From Ornithinibacillus bavariensis (lineage in GTDB: Bacteria > Bacillota > Bacilli > Bacillales > Amphibacillaceae), in NCBI RefSeq assembly GCF_018333235.1, contig NZ_BORP01000001.1:1096625-1160624 (forward strand): a stretch of 64,000 bases of DNA. The letters are read 5' to 3'. The notes beneath the pieces are model-generated. The model was given only the letters and a program-made list of their open reading frames with translations, ran no database searches and was not told the DNA's origin. Positions within the stretch are counted from its first letter, which is position 1, and the number at the start of each line of letters is the position of its first letter. Positions 25,959-36,450 of the stretch are shown piece after piece. Both the position numbers and the translations under genes were made by a program.

Positions 25959-26060
25959 GTTAGTTAGAAGTAATCCCTCATTACATGTGGATTAAACAGT
26001 TCTATTTATGTTTTACATAGAAAATTACTATAAATTCCATTTCCAAAATTAATAAATATC

Positions 26061-26077
26061 TTGAAATATATTTTCAA
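26061..26077. promoter_or_regulatory. Candidate MurR operator 2 (operon B)
   Basis: TTGAAA-TATAT-TTTCAA, perfect arms, about 118 bp upstream of operator 1. The pair could support looping or activation. The rest of 25960-26311 shows nothing I recognise. Confidence 0.4.
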
Positions 26078-26311
26078 AACAAGTGCTGGTGTAAGCTCTT
26101 CTCCTTAAGAAGGTTTTTCAATGTCGATCTCGAATGGCAAAGGGAACCTCAGAATATATAGGAGAATCCGGGAACTTAGCGGAAAAAGATAGCATTCTAA
26201 ATACATAATTGTATTTATCACTCACTTATTAATTGAGCTAGGTTCCTGCTAGATTATTAGTGTAAGGAGAAATAAACCTATCTATAGACAACTACCCACG
26301 GTGTTGCTAAT

Positions 26312-26356
26312 AAAAAAACAGGGATGAGTAATAGCTCTTCTCATCCCTGTTTTTTT
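26312..26356 (-). terminator. Terminator of acyl-ACP thioesterase gene
   Basis: Stem ACAGGGATGAG / CTCATCCCTGT, 11-nt loop, flanked by A7 and T7, so it can act on both strands. The thioesterase stop codon lies inside the stem. Confidence 0.88.
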
Positions 26357-27102
26357 ATTATTTTCACCTGTGATCGAAAGACCATTTTTTCATTTTCGCT
26401 TCGAATCCCTTCGACAATTACAGTATTATCATTAAGATTGGATAAGTCCTTTTTAAGGATTATCGTATCACCTGGTAATGCCTCATTTAAATAGTTTACC
26501 TCTATTGTATGTATTCGATAGTTACGGTGCTGTTCAACAGAAAAGCAATCCATGATATAATCCACATACCTTGAGTTATTTAAATGACCATTAAAGTCTA
26601 TATCACTATATCCAATTGTCTTATGATAGGTAGTTTCTAGGTTTTCTCCAGCTCTTAGTTTATCTAAAGAACCTTCGATTGCTCTCTCGGTTATTATTTC
26701 CGGATAGACGAGATCAATCGAATCACTTCGCTTTAATCTACGTTTTCTCAAATCCATTAGTACCCAAACCGACGTTGCCCGAACAATAATATTACCATCT
26801 TTGTCTTTAACAATAAAATCACGTTCGAATTCAAGCTTTCCAGGCTCGAGTGGCCAGGTTTCTATTTCTATCTCTTCATCTAATTTAGGAATCCGAATCA
26901 CCTCTACCCTAATTCGCATTAGGACAAATGCCACTCCATAATTTTTATCAAGTGCCTCAAACCCTACCCCAAGATTATCAGAAGCAAGATTCGCTACATC
27001 CTGAAAGAAACCAAATAGTGTACTTAACTTTAATTCCTTTTTAAAATCAACATCCCTTAAATCGATATGATAGTCTTTTTGGAAGCGAGTTACAGGTTCC
27101 AT
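26341..27102 (-). CDS. Acyl-ACP thioesterase (FatA-like)
   Basis: 253 residues, two hot-dog domains as in PF01643. The N-terminal half has DYHIDLRDVDFKKELKLSTL, and the second half holds the active-site helix region IDFNGHLNNSRYVDYIMD with Asn, His and Asn. These enzymes release free fatty acids from acyl carrier protein in the cytosol. AGGAGAG precedes the ATG. It is monocistronic with its own terminator. It has no evident link to the wall-salvage operon that starts upstream. Confidence 0.88.
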   Translation of the reverse strand: MEPVTRFQKDYHIDLRDVDFKKELKLSTLFGFFQDVANLASDNLGVGFEALDKNYGVAFVLMRIRVEVIRIPKLDEEIEIETWPLEPGKLEFERDFIVKDKDGNIIVRATSVWVLMDLRKRRLKRSDSIDLVYPEIITERAIEGSLDKLRAGENLETTYHKTIGYSDIDFNGHLNNSRYVDYIMDCFSVEQHRNYRIHTIEVNYLNEALPGDTIILKKDLSNLNDNTVIVEGIRSENEKMVFRSQVKIIKKQG

Positions 27103-27303
27103 GTTATCTCTCCTAGTTCGTTTCTAACTCTATATACTTACTTTATCATATGTATCCATCATTTTTTATACATTTATTTCCCTAATAGCTTGTGCTAACT
27201 CTTTTTCCTCTACTCTTCATCCTAAATTAAAGTATAGATAGCCACAGTCTATGACCAGTTTTATTAAGACTTTGGATGAGCAAAAGCAGTAGCTTAAAAG
27301 GGC

Positions 27304-27346
27304 ATAAAAAGCTGACCTTACACCATGAGAGGGTATTAAGGCCAGC
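27304..27346 (-). terminator. Terminator of peptide transporter gene
   Basis: GCTGGCCTTA / TAAGGTCAGC, ten pairs with one G-U, then TTTTT on the minus strand, 15 bp past the transporter stop. Confidence 0.8.
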
Positions 27347-27360
27347 ATATCTTCTTACTT

Positions 27361-28854
27361 TTATTTTATACCTTTCATGAACTCTTTCAATTTCGGAGAG
27401 AACATAAATAAAATGATACCCAATACAATTGCAATACCACCTATAACTCCAAAGTACATTACTTCGGTATCTGCTGTATAAAAGCGTACCACCTGTGCAT
27501 TGATTGCTTGTGCAGATGAATTCGATAGGTTCCATAAGCTCATCATCTGTGCAGCAAATGCTGCTGGTGCTAGTTTTGTTGATGCAGATAGACCAACTGG
27601 TGATAAGAGCAATTCACCCATAACAACCAAGAAGAAACTAAGCACTAACCATAGTGGACTTACTAAGGATTCTGTTCCATTGAAGTATGCAGGAAACATC
27701 ATCACTATAAAGGATAAGCCAGCAAAGATTAATCCAAATGAAAACTTCTGTGAAACTGTTGGTTGTTTATCGCCAAGTTTTGTCCATAATCCCGCAAAAA
27801 TTGGAGCAAAGATAATAATAAACAAAGGATTAAGTGATTGGAACCAAGAAGCATGGAGTTCTATTCCCATGAAATTCAAGTTTGTACGCTCATTCGCATA
27901 TGTTGCTAGAATGGTTGAGCCTTGCTCTTGGATAGCCCAGAACATCATAGCTGCAACGAATAGCGGGATATACGCTAATAAACGAGACTTTTCATCTTTC
28001 GTTGTCTTAGGACTACGAAACATAAAGATAAAATAAACGGCTGGGATGATTACCCCAAGAATACTAATAAAGAAAATGACACGATCTACCGTTAGCCATC
28101 CACCAGAAACTCCTATCCAGCCAATTATTCCTAGAACAAGTAACGCTAGGATAATAATGGTTGCCATGCGGCCCTTTTCTTCTTTTTTTAGAGGGTTTGG
28201 CACATAGGAACCAGCAAGTCCTAGGTATTTTTTTCGAGTGATTACATACACAACTAAACCAATAAACATACCAACTGCTGCGAAACCAAATCCTAAGTGG
28301 AAGTTTACTTCCTCACCAAGTGTTCCAACAATATATGGAGAGATAAAAGCCCCCATATTTATACCCATATAATAGATACTGAAACCAGAATCACGACGAG
28401 GATCTGTTTTACTGTACAGATCACCCACCATACCACCAACATTAGGTTTTAGTAATCCTGTTCCGATGATAATAAACGCCATGGAAGCGAATAAGGCTGG
28501 TGCTCCTAGTGGTAATGCCAGGATGACATGACCAAGCATAATGAGTACTCCACCATAGAAAACGGTCCTTGCTGTTCCCAATATACGGTCAGCAATCCAA
28601 CCACCAATAATACCAGACATATATACAAGCGAACCATAAATCGCCATGATGGAGTTCGCAGTTGTTTGATCAATACCAAGTCCGCCTTTAGAAACTTCAT
28701 AATACATATAGAACAGTAAGATTGCTCGCATTCCATAGTATGAGAAACGTTCCCAAAATTCAGTAAAGAATAATGTAGATAAACCTTTTGGATGACCAAA
28801 AAAACCTTTTTGCGGAATGGTTTTCAGAATAGCATCCTTATCGTTTGATTTCAT
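27361..28854 (-). CDS. dtpT: POT-family proton-dependent di/tripeptide transporter
   Basis: 497 residues with about 14 helices. The POT signature is present near the N-terminus: HPKGLSTLFFTEFWERFSYY includes the ExxERFxYY proton-coupling motif. The second family block, FSIYYMGINMGAFISPY, follows. It brings small peptides into the cell with protons. The ATG at 28854 has AGGAGG six bases upstream; upstream ATG codons in the frame lack a site. It has its own terminator and no partner genes. Peptides released from wall turnover could be substrates, but nothing here shows that. Confidence 0.93.
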   Translation of the reverse strand: MKSNDKDAILKTIPQKGFFGHPKGLSTLFFTEFWERFSYYGMRAILLFYMYYEVSKGGLGIDQTTANSIMAIYGSLVYMSGIIGGWIADRILGTARTVFYGGVLIMLGHVILALPLGAPALFASMAFIIIGTGLLKPNVGGMVGDLYSKTDPRRDSGFSIYYMGINMGAFISPYIVGTLGEEVNFHLGFGFAAVGMFIGLVVYVITRKKYLGLAGSYVPNPLKKEEKGRMATIIILALLVLGIIGWIGVSGGWLTVDRVIFFISILGVIIPAVYFIFMFRSPKTTKDEKSRLLAYIPLFVAAMMFWAIQEQGSTILATYANERTNLNFMGIELHASWFQSLNPLFIIIFAPIFAGLWTKLGDKQPTVSQKFSFGLIFAGLSFIVMMFPAYFNGTESLVSPLWLVLSFFLVVMGELLLSPVGLSASTKLAPAAFAAQMMSLWNLSNSSAQAINAQVVRFYTADTEVMYFGVIGGIAIVLGIILFMFSPKLKEFMKGIK

Positions 28855-29162
28855 GATCTGCCTCCTGTTGTTTAAATTCCGTAAATAAACTGAAAACTCT
28901 AATGAAGCTAATGAAACCATTTTAAGGGAATTTTTAATGGACGTAAAGGGATTTTAAAGAAGTGAAACTCTTCCAAAATATATTAAAATAACGAATCATC
29001 TTTATGTAATCGCTCTAGTAACTAGTATTGCAACGATTGATGTTTTTAACATTAGTTAAAAATTGGTAATTCCGATAAAAATTTCATTTCAAATTGATAA
29101 AGGTGCATCCGTTCTTAAATTATGAGATACTCTAAAAAAAGCTACATAAGGATGTATGGCAA

Positions 29163-30167
29163 TTGAAATTTGATTATTTGGTAATTGAATTGGAGAAAAA
29201 GGGTTTTACAAAGGCAGCAAATTTGCTTAAGAATATCCAATCCAGTGAATACTTTTTACAAGACCTTGCACTTCTATTATCCGAATGCTCAGCTGCAAAA
29301 AGTACACTTCCTGATGATTTATATATTCTTTATACCCAACTAAGCAAAGTTTCAATCTTTCAGGAAGATTACAAATTTATTATGCTTCGTGACCTAAGTA
29401 CTATTTTATCAGCGTATATTAATCCTTCCGCTGATGCAATTGAGATATTCATGGATAAGGATGAAATGTCAGAAGCTGCATCTCTCTATCAGGAGGCAGT
29501 AAATGGAAATAGTAAGGCGCAAGTTGAATTAGGCCTCTTCTATAAAAGTGTTCATCGTGCAGAATGGGGATTTGATTGGTTACGACTGTCAGCTGAGGTA
29601 GGAAACGCTGATGCGTTATATTGGCTTGGAAATATATATTATGATGGAACGATAGTGGAGCAGAGTATGCAAAAAGCATTTAATTGCTATAAACGTGCTG
29701 CCGAACTAGGTCATGCTGATGCATTAAATAATTATGCGGATATGTATTTGCGAGGGGAATATGTAGAAAAGAATGAAAGGAAAGCACTTGAGCTTTTTAC
29801 ACAGGCTGCTAATAAAGGGGTACCAGAGGCTATGTATACACTTGAATATATGCATGGCAATGGTGTCGGAACAATAGAAAATAAGGAAGAAGCATACAAC
29901 TGGTTTAAGAAATCTGCACTGGCTGGTGACGTTTTTGCTGCAAATCGCTTAGGGCATGAAGCTGTAGAAAATGGACATGGAGAAGAAGCGATATCCTGGT
30001 ATAAGCTGGCTGCAGAGCGTGGCGATTCTTATGGTGAATTTAATCTTGGACTTTGTTATGAAAATGGGATTGGGACTGTAATCGATAGAAAAAAAGCAAA
30101 GTATTGGTATCAAAAAGCTGCATTGAAAGGAGATATACAGGCAAAGGAGAGGCTGAAGGATTTATAA
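29163..30167 (+). CDS. Sel1-like (TPR subfamily) repeat protein
   Basis: 334 residues. About 100 residues of helical N-terminus precede five to six Sel1 repeats from residue 115 to the end, each of the form A-x-x-x-L-G-x-x-Y-x-x-G followed by W-x-x-x-A-A-x-x-G (for example AEVGNADALYWLGNIYYDG). No signal peptide or membrane helix, so a cytosolic scaffold is expected. TTG start with AAGGATG about nine bases upstream; the only nearby ATG opens a five-codon frame. Partners are unknown. The spacer before it (28921-29162) shows nothing definite. Confidence 0.82.
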   Translation: MKFDYLVIELEKKGFTKAANLLKNIQSSEYFLQDLALLLSECSAAKSTLPDDLYILYTQLSKVSIFQEDYKFIMLRDLSTILSAYINPSADAIEIFMDKDEMSEAASLYQEAVNGNSKAQVELGLFYKSVHRAEWGFDWLRLSAEVGNADALYWLGNIYYDGTIVEQSMQKAFNCYKRAAELGHADALNNYADMYLRGEYVEKNERKALELFTQAANKGVPEAMYTLEYMHGNGVGTIENKEEAYNWFKKSALAGDVFAANRLGHEAVENGHGEEAISWYKLAAERGDSYGEFNLGLCYENGIGTVIDRKKAKYWYQKAALKGDIQAKERLKDL

Positions 30168-30185
30168 TTTTTCATTGGTAAAAAC

Positions 30186-30214
30186 TTGACTTCCTGTTTT
30201 ATTAATTGTAATCT
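30186..30214 (+). promoter_or_regulatory. Promoter of yhgD-like tetR gene
   Basis: TTGACT (30186-30191), 17 bp, TAATCT (30209-30214). A partial dyad AATGACT...GGTCAAT at 30228-30254 resembles the operator before the yhgE-type gene. Confidence 0.55.
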
Positions 30215-30270
30215 ATATTCTGTACGAAATGACTGGAATGTTCATTTGGTCAATCAGAGGTGGTGAGAAG

Positions 30271-30843
30271 GTGGAAATCGATCGAAGAAGGAATATTGTA
30301 GAGGCTGCAGAAAAATCCTTTTCCTTATTTGGCTACAAGGCAACAACGATGGATCAAATCGCTAAATTAGCTAATGTTGGTAAAGGAACGATTTATACAT
30401 TCTTCAAAAATAAAGAAGAGCTCCTTCAATTTATCATGGAAGAATTAATAAAGGAAATGAAGACAGCCGCAGAAGAGACATACGATAAAAACATTTCTTT
30501 TCACAAGTTTGTTCATCGCGCCATCTACAAAATGCTTGAGTACCGGATGGAACATCAGCTAGCCATAAAGCTTTTTGAAGAAGGCAAATTTGGCACGCCT
30601 GAAGTTGTTGAAGCGTTAAAATACTTTGAGGATGCAATTGTGAACTATATCAGTCACATTATCCAAGAAGCAATTAACAAAGGATTTATTCACCCATGTG
30701 ACCCAAAAATCACAGCCTATATCATTTTGAAAATGTATGTTGCATTAATCTTTGATTGGGAAAAAAATAATCCTTCCCTTTCAAAAGAAGAAATTGCTGA
30801 TTTAATGAATTTGTATATTTTCAAAGGATTAGCAGTATCCTAA
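30271..30843 (+). CDS. TetR-family repressor, YhgD-like
   Basis: 190 residues from the GTG at 30271, which follows AGAGGTGG; an upstream ATG would add 14 residues. Helix-turn-helix at about 25-45 (TTMDQIAKLANVGKGTIYTF), then an all-helical ligand domain. It is encoded directly before a YhgE/Pip-type membrane protein, the same order as yhgD-yhgE in B. subtilis. An inverted repeat TGACC...GGTCA lies just before the second gene, so it probably controls that gene. The inducer is unknown. Confidence 0.85.
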   Translation: MEIDRRRNIVEAAEKSFSLFGYKATTMDQIAKLANVGKGTIYTFFKNKEELLQFIMEELIKEMKTAAEETYDKNISFHKFVHRAIYKMLEYRMEHQLAIKLFEEGKFGTPEVVEALKYFEDAIVNYISHIIQEAINKGFIHPCDPKITAYIILKMYVALIFDWEKNNPSLSKEEIADLMNLYIFKGLAVS

Positions 30844-30904
30844 TATTTTTGCGGGATCGAACAGGATTATCAACGTAACTGATAGTCCTATTATTTTTCA
30901 CGTC

Positions 30905-30931
30905 AATGACCGAAATACCAAAATGGTCATT
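30905..30931. promoter_or_regulatory. Candidate YhgD-type operator
   Basis: AATGACC, 13-nt spacer, GGTCATT: perfect 7-bp arms, 25 bp before the yhgE-type start. Confidence 0.5.
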
Positions 30932-30955
30932 AATTCAACAAAGGAGTTTTGATAC

Positions 30956-33418
30956 ATGAATGGTTTTAAATTACTTGGTAAAGAGTTGCAACGAATTGCT
31001 AAAAATAAGAAATTGTTAATCCCAATCATTGCAATTCTGATGGTTCCATTAATTTATGCTGGTATGTTCTTATGGTCCTTCCTTGATCCATACGCGAAAA
31101 TGGATGAACTACCAGTTGCAGTCGTCAATAGTGATGAAGGAGCAACATTAGAAGGTGTAAAATTACAACTAGGTAAAAATTTGGTTAGGAATTTAGAGGA
31201 TAGTGATGCCTTTGACTTTCATATAATTTCTGAAAAGGAAGCTATGCAAGGGCTCGATGACTTAACCTATTATATGGTGATTAAAATTCCTAAAGACTTT
31301 TCCGAAAATGCAACAACATTATTAGATAAAAATCCTAAAAAGCTTCAACTACAATACATTTCGAATGACAGCTATAATTTTCTAGCTAGTCAAATTGGTG
31401 AAACTGCTATCAGCAAAATCCAAACAACAATGGCAACAGAAGTATCAAAAACATATGCAGAAACCTTATTTTCAAAGGTATTCGAAATGAAGGATGGCTT
31501 ACAGGCTGCTAGTGATGGTTCAGGAAAATTAGATTCAGGGGCTAGTGATTTGAAGGACGGTGCTAATGAATTAAAAAGTAATTTAGAGGTCCTAGCATCG
31601 AAGTCTATCGAGTTTCAGGATGGTATTCAAACCGCTCAATCCGGTGTTGATGCATTACATGATGGCTCTGGAGAATTAGCAGCAGGATTAGGCCAATTGA
31701 CAGACGCTAGTGGACAATTATTAAATGGTTCTAAGGATTTGCAGTCCGGTTCCAAAACACTTATCTCTGGAATTGCAGAGGCAAAGAATGGAACTGAAGC
31801 ATTGAATCAAAATATGCCACTACTCGTAAATGGTACAAAAGAAGTGCAAGCTGGTTTAAAGGAATTTCAAAAACAACTACCAAAACAGTTGGCCCAAAGC
31901 TTTAGTAGTCAATTAACTGGTTCTTCCGGTGGTATGAGCAAAGGCATTAACCAATTAAATGCATCGATCGATTCTGGACTAACTGACAAACTCGCGCCTC
32001 AATTGACTGAAGGCTTAGCACAAAACACAGCAAGTAAAATTTCAGAGAGCATGGTTGAAAGTCAACAACAGCAAATCAATACCTTAGATAAACTTCTAAC
32101 TGATTATGGAGTTGAGGACAAGGATGCAATATTAGCTGCCCTAACCAAAGACGCTCCTTCACAAGAAGTTTTACAACAAAATTTATATCAATCACTGCAA
32201 CCAAGCTTTGAAGCAGGAATCAATAATGGAATACAGCAAACCGTATCAGAAATTGATGCCGGCTTCGATTATTACCAAGAAGAATTAACGAAGCAATTAG
32301 CGGCAACTTCTATGGAAAAACAAATTGCCGATGCTGTTAATCCTGTTTTCAACAAACTTTCAAGTGGTCTTCATGCAGTTAATAATGGCCAGGAAAAAGT
32401 TCAAAGCGGGGCAGAACAATTAAATACCGGACTAAATCGTTTATATGCCGGTGCACAAAAGTTAGGTACCGGGCAAGAAACATTCGGTTCTAATATGGAG
32501 TTATTCACTAAAAAGCTAGGTGAAGCAAAAGCAGGAGCCAACAAACTTGATGATGGTACGAACCAATTAGTGACTGGCATGAGTCAATTAAATGATGGAG
32601 CCACACAGTTCTCTGACGGTTCAGCCAAGCTAGCAGAAGGGTCTGTACAGCTTTCAGATGGAACGAATGAACTGCAAAAAGGAACAGATGAATTACATTC
32701 TAAACTCGGTGATGCAGCTGATCAAATTAGCTCTATCGATGCTGATCAAGATACGTATGACATGATGGCTAGCCCAGTGGAACTAGATATCCACCATGCT
32801 AATAAAGTGCCGAATTATGGTACTGGTTTTGCACCATACTTCATTTCATTAGGTCTATTTGTCGGTGCATTACTATTAACAATTATCTTCCCACTAAATG
32901 ATACTGCAGGTATTCCTAACAACGGAATAAGTTGGTTTATGAGTAAATTCGGTGTTATGGCGTTAGTAGGAATTATTCAAGCCATCCTTACAGACATTAT
33001 CATTCTATATGGGTTAGATATAGAGGTTCAAAGTGTACCATTATTTGTCCTATTTACCATAATTACAAGCCTAACATTTATAACATTAATTCAATTCTTA
33101 GTAACATTAGGTAATAATCCAGGTCGATTTGTTGCCATCATCATCTTAATTTTGCAATTAACTAGTAGTGCTGGCACATTCCCACTTGAGGTTATTCCGA
33201 AAGCCGTACAATGGTTTAACCCATTATTACCGATGACGTATTCTGTACAAGGATTTAAAGCTGTCATCTCAAATGGGGATTATGGATTCATGTGGCATAA
33301 TGCAGGAATATTATTCGCATATATTGCTGGTTCCATTATTATTACAACAATCTACTTTGTTTGGAAACATAAGAAACAATTTAAGAATGAAAATAGCTTG
33401 AATGAACAAACTGCATAA
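30956..33418 (+). CDS. YhgE/Pip-domain membrane protein
   Basis: 820 residues. One N-terminal membrane helix (about 19-42), a very long outside region, then five helices near the C-terminus (about 620-810). The outside part is built of repeated short motifs L-x-x-G-x-x-x-L-x-x-G (for example DGANELKSNL, QLNDGATQFSDGSAKLAEGS), predicted as coiled coil. This is the phage infection protein / YhgE layout, related to ABC-2 type membrane domains and to ESX-linked EsaA. AAAGGAG is about eight bases before the ATG. It is probably repressed by the preceding TetR. Its transport role is unproven. Confidence 0.9.
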   Translation: MNGFKLLGKELQRIAKNKKLLIPIIAILMVPLIYAGMFLWSFLDPYAKMDELPVAVVNSDEGATLEGVKLQLGKNLVRNLEDSDAFDFHIISEKEAMQGLDDLTYYMVIKIPKDFSENATTLLDKNPKKLQLQYISNDSYNFLASQIGETAISKIQTTMATEVSKTYAETLFSKVFEMKDGLQAASDGSGKLDSGASDLKDGANELKSNLEVLASKSIEFQDGIQTAQSGVDALHDGSGELAAGLGQLTDASGQLLNGSKDLQSGSKTLISGIAEAKNGTEALNQNMPLLVNGTKEVQAGLKEFQKQLPKQLAQSFSSQLTGSSGGMSKGINQLNASIDSGLTDKLAPQLTEGLAQNTASKISESMVESQQQQINTLDKLLTDYGVEDKDAILAALTKDAPSQEVLQQNLYQSLQPSFEAGINNGIQQTVSEIDAGFDYYQEELTKQLAATSMEKQIADAVNPVFNKLSSGLHAVNNGQEKVQSGAEQLNTGLNRLYAGAQKLGTGQETFGSNMELFTKKLGEAKAGANKLDDGTNQLVTGMSQLNDGATQFSDGSAKLAEGSVQLSDGTNELQKGTDELHSKLGDAADQISSIDADQDTYDMMASPVELDIHHANKVPNYGTGFAPYFISLGLFVGALLLTIIFPLNDTAGIPNNGISWFMSKFGVMALVGIIQAILTDIIILYGLDIEVQSVPLFVLFTIITSLTFITLIQFLVTLGNNPGRFVAIIILILQLTSSAGTFPLEVIPKAVQWFNPLLPMTYSVQGFKAVISNGDYGFMWHNAGILFAYIAGSIIITTIYFVWKHKKQFKNENSLNEQTA

Positions 33419-33425
33419 ATTAGTT

Positions 33426-33458
33426 GGTGTCCGTAACCTATGTTGCGGACACCTTTTT
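33426..33458 (+). terminator. Terminator of yhgE-type gene
   Basis: GGTGTCCG / CGGACACC stem, 12-nt loop, T5, starting 8 bp past the stop. Confidence 0.88.
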
Positions 33459-33556
33459 ATTATTGAGATAATGCTTATAGGCAAAACGGATAATACTAAG
33501 ATTCAGCTATGATATAATGTCAACATAAGTATTAAAGAAAGAAGGCTCCGAACTTT

Positions 33557-33904
33557 ATGGACACTACTAATGTAGCTGAACTTATTGTAGAACAGGGAAA
33601 AAACACGATCACAAGCATGCAGAATTTGAAAGGTAAAGCTGATAAGCAGAATAAGGAACGTGCTGACTTATTTGAAAAGTTCTGTGCAAATGAACATTCT
33701 TTTCGGGTGTATACATATATGGATCCTAAGATTGGACAATTAGAAGTGGTTCAATCATTCATGAAAAAGGTTGAGATGTTTGGAGAACTATTTACTGGAG
33801 TAAATATAGAATTCGAAACAACTGTCGATAAAACTCGAGTAACAGAAGCCTTCCAAGAGGCTATGGAAGCGTATTACATTTTGCTAAATACCCTACAACA
33901 TTAA
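33557..33904 (+). CDS. Hypothetical 115-residue helical protein
   Basis: Predicted mostly helical and highly charged, with no membrane segment or signal peptide. Visible features are a Lys/Glu-rich segment KADKQNKERADLFEKF near residue 30 and a C-terminal helix EAFQEAMEAYYILLNTL. AGAAAGAAGG precedes the ATG. It stands alone between a terminator and a long spacer. I do not recognise the family. Confidence 0.65.
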   Translation: MDTTNVAELIVEQGKNTITSMQNLKGKADKQNKERADLFEKFCANEHSFRVYTYMDPKIGQLEVVQSFMKKVEMFGELFTGVNIEFETTVDKTRVTEAFQEAMEAYYILLNTLQH

Positions 33905-34297
33905 GGGAAATGGAATTGAAACATTATATGTCATGTAAAAATGTGTAGAGGCTACAAGTTAATAACCCATATAATTAAAAAGTTACAATGTAAAACCCTT
34001 CGGAAATATGCTTCCCTTTCACTCCCAGGTCAAGGTACTAGATATTCACTCACTGACTAGCAGTAGATTTAAAAACAGAGAAATGGTGTTCGATGTAATC
34101 TAACTATACGGCCTTATTACTATAAAAAAGATTTGCATTATCAAGATCAGGAAGATTCGTAAAACAGAACTATTTAAGGGCAGTTAACAGGAGAAACTTT
34201 TCTGTTCTCCACTACATAAAATGATATCGCCTCATATATTTGGATAGTTGTGGTAAAGTAAAATAGGTGAATTACATTTTGGAAAGATGGTGCCCTT
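33905..34297. other. 393-bp spacer, nothing recognised
   Basis: No open frame with a ribosome site, no strong hairpin, no repeat seen. A promoter for the following yyaL-type gene is presumably near its right end. Confidence 0.4.
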
Positions 34298-36364
34298 ATG
34301 AGTCATAAACAAAGATCCAACAATTTAATCAATGAAAAATCCCCCTACCTACTTCAACATGCACATAATCCAGTTAATTGGTATCCATGGGGAGAAGAAG
34401 CATTTGAAAAGGCACAACAAGAGAATAAACCTATCTTCCTTTCTATTGGCTATTCCACTTGCCATTGGTGCCACGTTATGGCCCATGAATCCTTTGAGGA
34501 TGAAGAAGTCGCTAAGCTTCTAAACGACCATTATATTGCTATTAAGGTTGACCGTGAAGAACGCCCTGATATCGACTCGATATACATGAAAGTGTGTCAA
34601 ATGATGACAGGACATGGTGGATGGCCATTAACCATTTTTATGACACCAGAGAAGGTACCGTTTTATGCTGGAACCTATTTTCCGAAAGAAAGTAAATATG
34701 GAAGACCTGGATTACTGGAATCGTTGGAACAATTACATCAAAAATACACCACCGATCCAGATCATATTTCCGAAGTTACCCAAAGTGTTAAACAAGCATT
34801 AGATCAATCCACTAGAGAAAAAAGCAAAAGCCGTTTAACAAAGGAAACAACAGATCACGCATACCAACAATTAGGAAGAGGATTTGACCATACATATGGT
34901 GGTTTTTGGGAGGCACCGAAATTTCCACAGCCACAAAATTTAATGTTTTTGCTTCGTTATTATCATTTCACTGGCAAACCTGCTGCTCTAGAAATGGTTG
35001 AAAGGACTCTCCAGAAAATGGCTACAGGTGGAATCTATGACCATGTAGGATTTGGTTTTGCTCGATATTCAACCGATGAAAAGTGGCTTGTTCCGCATTT
35101 TGAGAAAATGCTTTATGACAATGCCCTATTGCTGATGGTCTATACAGAGAGCTATCAGCTCACAAAAAATCCATTCTATAAGCAAATTGCTAAACAAATC
35201 ATAGAATTTGTTGAACGGGAAATGACCAGTAAAGAAGGAGCCTTTTATTCTGCTATCGATGCCGACTCAGAAGGTGTGGAAGGAAAATATTATGTTTGGG
35301 AGAATGAAGAAATTTATGACATCCTTGATGAGGACTTAGGGGAGATTTTTGCAACAGCATACGGTATTACTCCTTATGGAAATTTTGAAGGAAAAAATAT
35401 TCCTCATTTAATTGGTGTGAAGCTTGAACTTATTGCCGAGGAGTTTGAGCTTTCCATGGATGAATTATTGGAACAGCTTGAAATAGCAAGAGAAAAATTA
35501 TTGAAGGCACGTGAAGAAAGAATTTATCCTCATGTGGATGATAAAATCCTAACCTCCTGGAACGCGATGATGGTTGCTGCATTAGCCAAGGCTAGCATCG
35601 TTTTTCAAGAGGAAAGCTATTTACAATCTGCCAAAAAAGCTATCCAGTTTATAGAGTCTAGGCTTATTCAAGAAGGTAGGATAATGGCGAGATATCGTGA
35701 AGGTGATACAAAATATAAAGCCTATTTAGGTGATTATGCCTACCTAAGTTGGGCGTATTTAGAGCTTTATAATGCTACTTTTTCTTTAGATTTTCTAGTA
35801 AAGGGTAAACATCTTGTTAACGAAATGATTCGTTTATTCTGGGATGAAAAGAATGGCGGATTCTTCTTTAGTGGTGCAGATAACGAGAAGCTAATCTCCA
35901 ATGATAAGGAAATCTATGACGGTGCCATCCCCTCTGGAAATAGTGTTGCAGCTGTAGTACTTGCACAGTTGGGATATACAACTGGTGAAATGAGTTACTT
36001 AGATAAATTAGAGGAAATGTACTATACATTTTTTGAGGATATTAATCGACAGCCTTCAGCTGGAGCATTCTTCCTCCAAAGTTTATTACTTACGGAAAAC
36101 CCGACAAAAGAAGTAGTAGCTCTTGTTGAAAACGATTATTCTCGCATGGAAGTCGTAAAATTAATTCAGGAAAAGTTTACACCAGATATATCACTTTTGG
36201 TAGCTGAAAACCCTGAGCAGTTTGCTAAAATTGCAGAATTTGCTACTGATTACAAAAAGTTAGATGAAAAAACTACTATCTATGTTTGTGAAAATTTCGC
36301 CTGTAGACAGCCCACCACAGATATTGAGGTGGCGATATCAAACATATTTTCAACTGAGAAGTAG
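34298..36364 (+). CDS. Thioredoxin-domain protein, YyaL/DUF255 family
   Basis: 688 residues. The N-terminal thioredoxin-like domain (about 1-165) has the family opening [20 protein letters not shown] and the redox motif CHWC in [14 protein letters not shown]. An alpha/alpha-barrel of glycosidase type fills the rest ([44 protein letters not shown]). This is the YyaL/SPATA20 family, whose activity is not established. No signal peptide. It stands alone with its own terminator. Confidence 0.92.
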   Translation: MSHKQRSNNLINEKSPYLLQHAHNPVNWYPWGEEAFEKAQQENKPIFLSIGYSTCHWCHVMAHESFEDEEVAKLLNDHYIAIKVDREERPDIDSIYMKVCQMMTGHGGWPLTIFMTPEKVPFYAGTYFPKESKYGRPGLLESLEQLHQKYTTDPDHISEVTQSVKQALDQSTREKSKSRLTKETTDHAYQQLGRGFDHTYGGFWEAPKFPQPQNLMFLLRYYHFTGKPAALEMVERTLQKMATGGIYDHVGFGFARYSTDEKWLVPHFEKMLYDNALLLMVYTESYQLTKNPFYKQIAKQIIEFVEREMTSKEGAFYSAIDADSEGVEGKYYVWENEEIYDILDEDLGEIFATAYGITPYGNFEGKNIPHLIGVKLELIAEEFELSMDELLEQLEIAREKLLKAREERIYPHVDDKILTSWNAMMVAALAKASIVFQEESYLQSAKKAIQFIESRLIQEGRIMARYREGDTKYKAYLGDYAYLSWAYLELYNATFSLDFLVKGKHLVNEMIRLFWDEKNGGFFFSGADNEKLISNDKEIYDGAIPSGNSVAAVVLAQLGYTTGEMSYLDKLEEMYYTFFEDINRQPSAGAFFLQSLLLTENPTKEVVALVENDYSRMEVVKLIQEKFTPDISLLVAENPEQFAKIAEFATDYKKLDEKTTIYVCENFACRQPTTDIEVAISNIFSTEK

Positions 36365-36397
36365 GTATAGAAATATAGAGCTAACTGCAGAACTAAT

Positions 36398-36450
36398 AAA
36401 AAACCGCATGAAATCAAATTGGTTATCACTTAGCTTCATGCGGTTTTTTT
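36398..36450 (+). terminator. Terminator of yyaL-type gene
   Basis: AAACCGCATGAA / TTCATGCGGTTT with A-run before and T7 after; usable on both strands. Confidence 0.88.
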
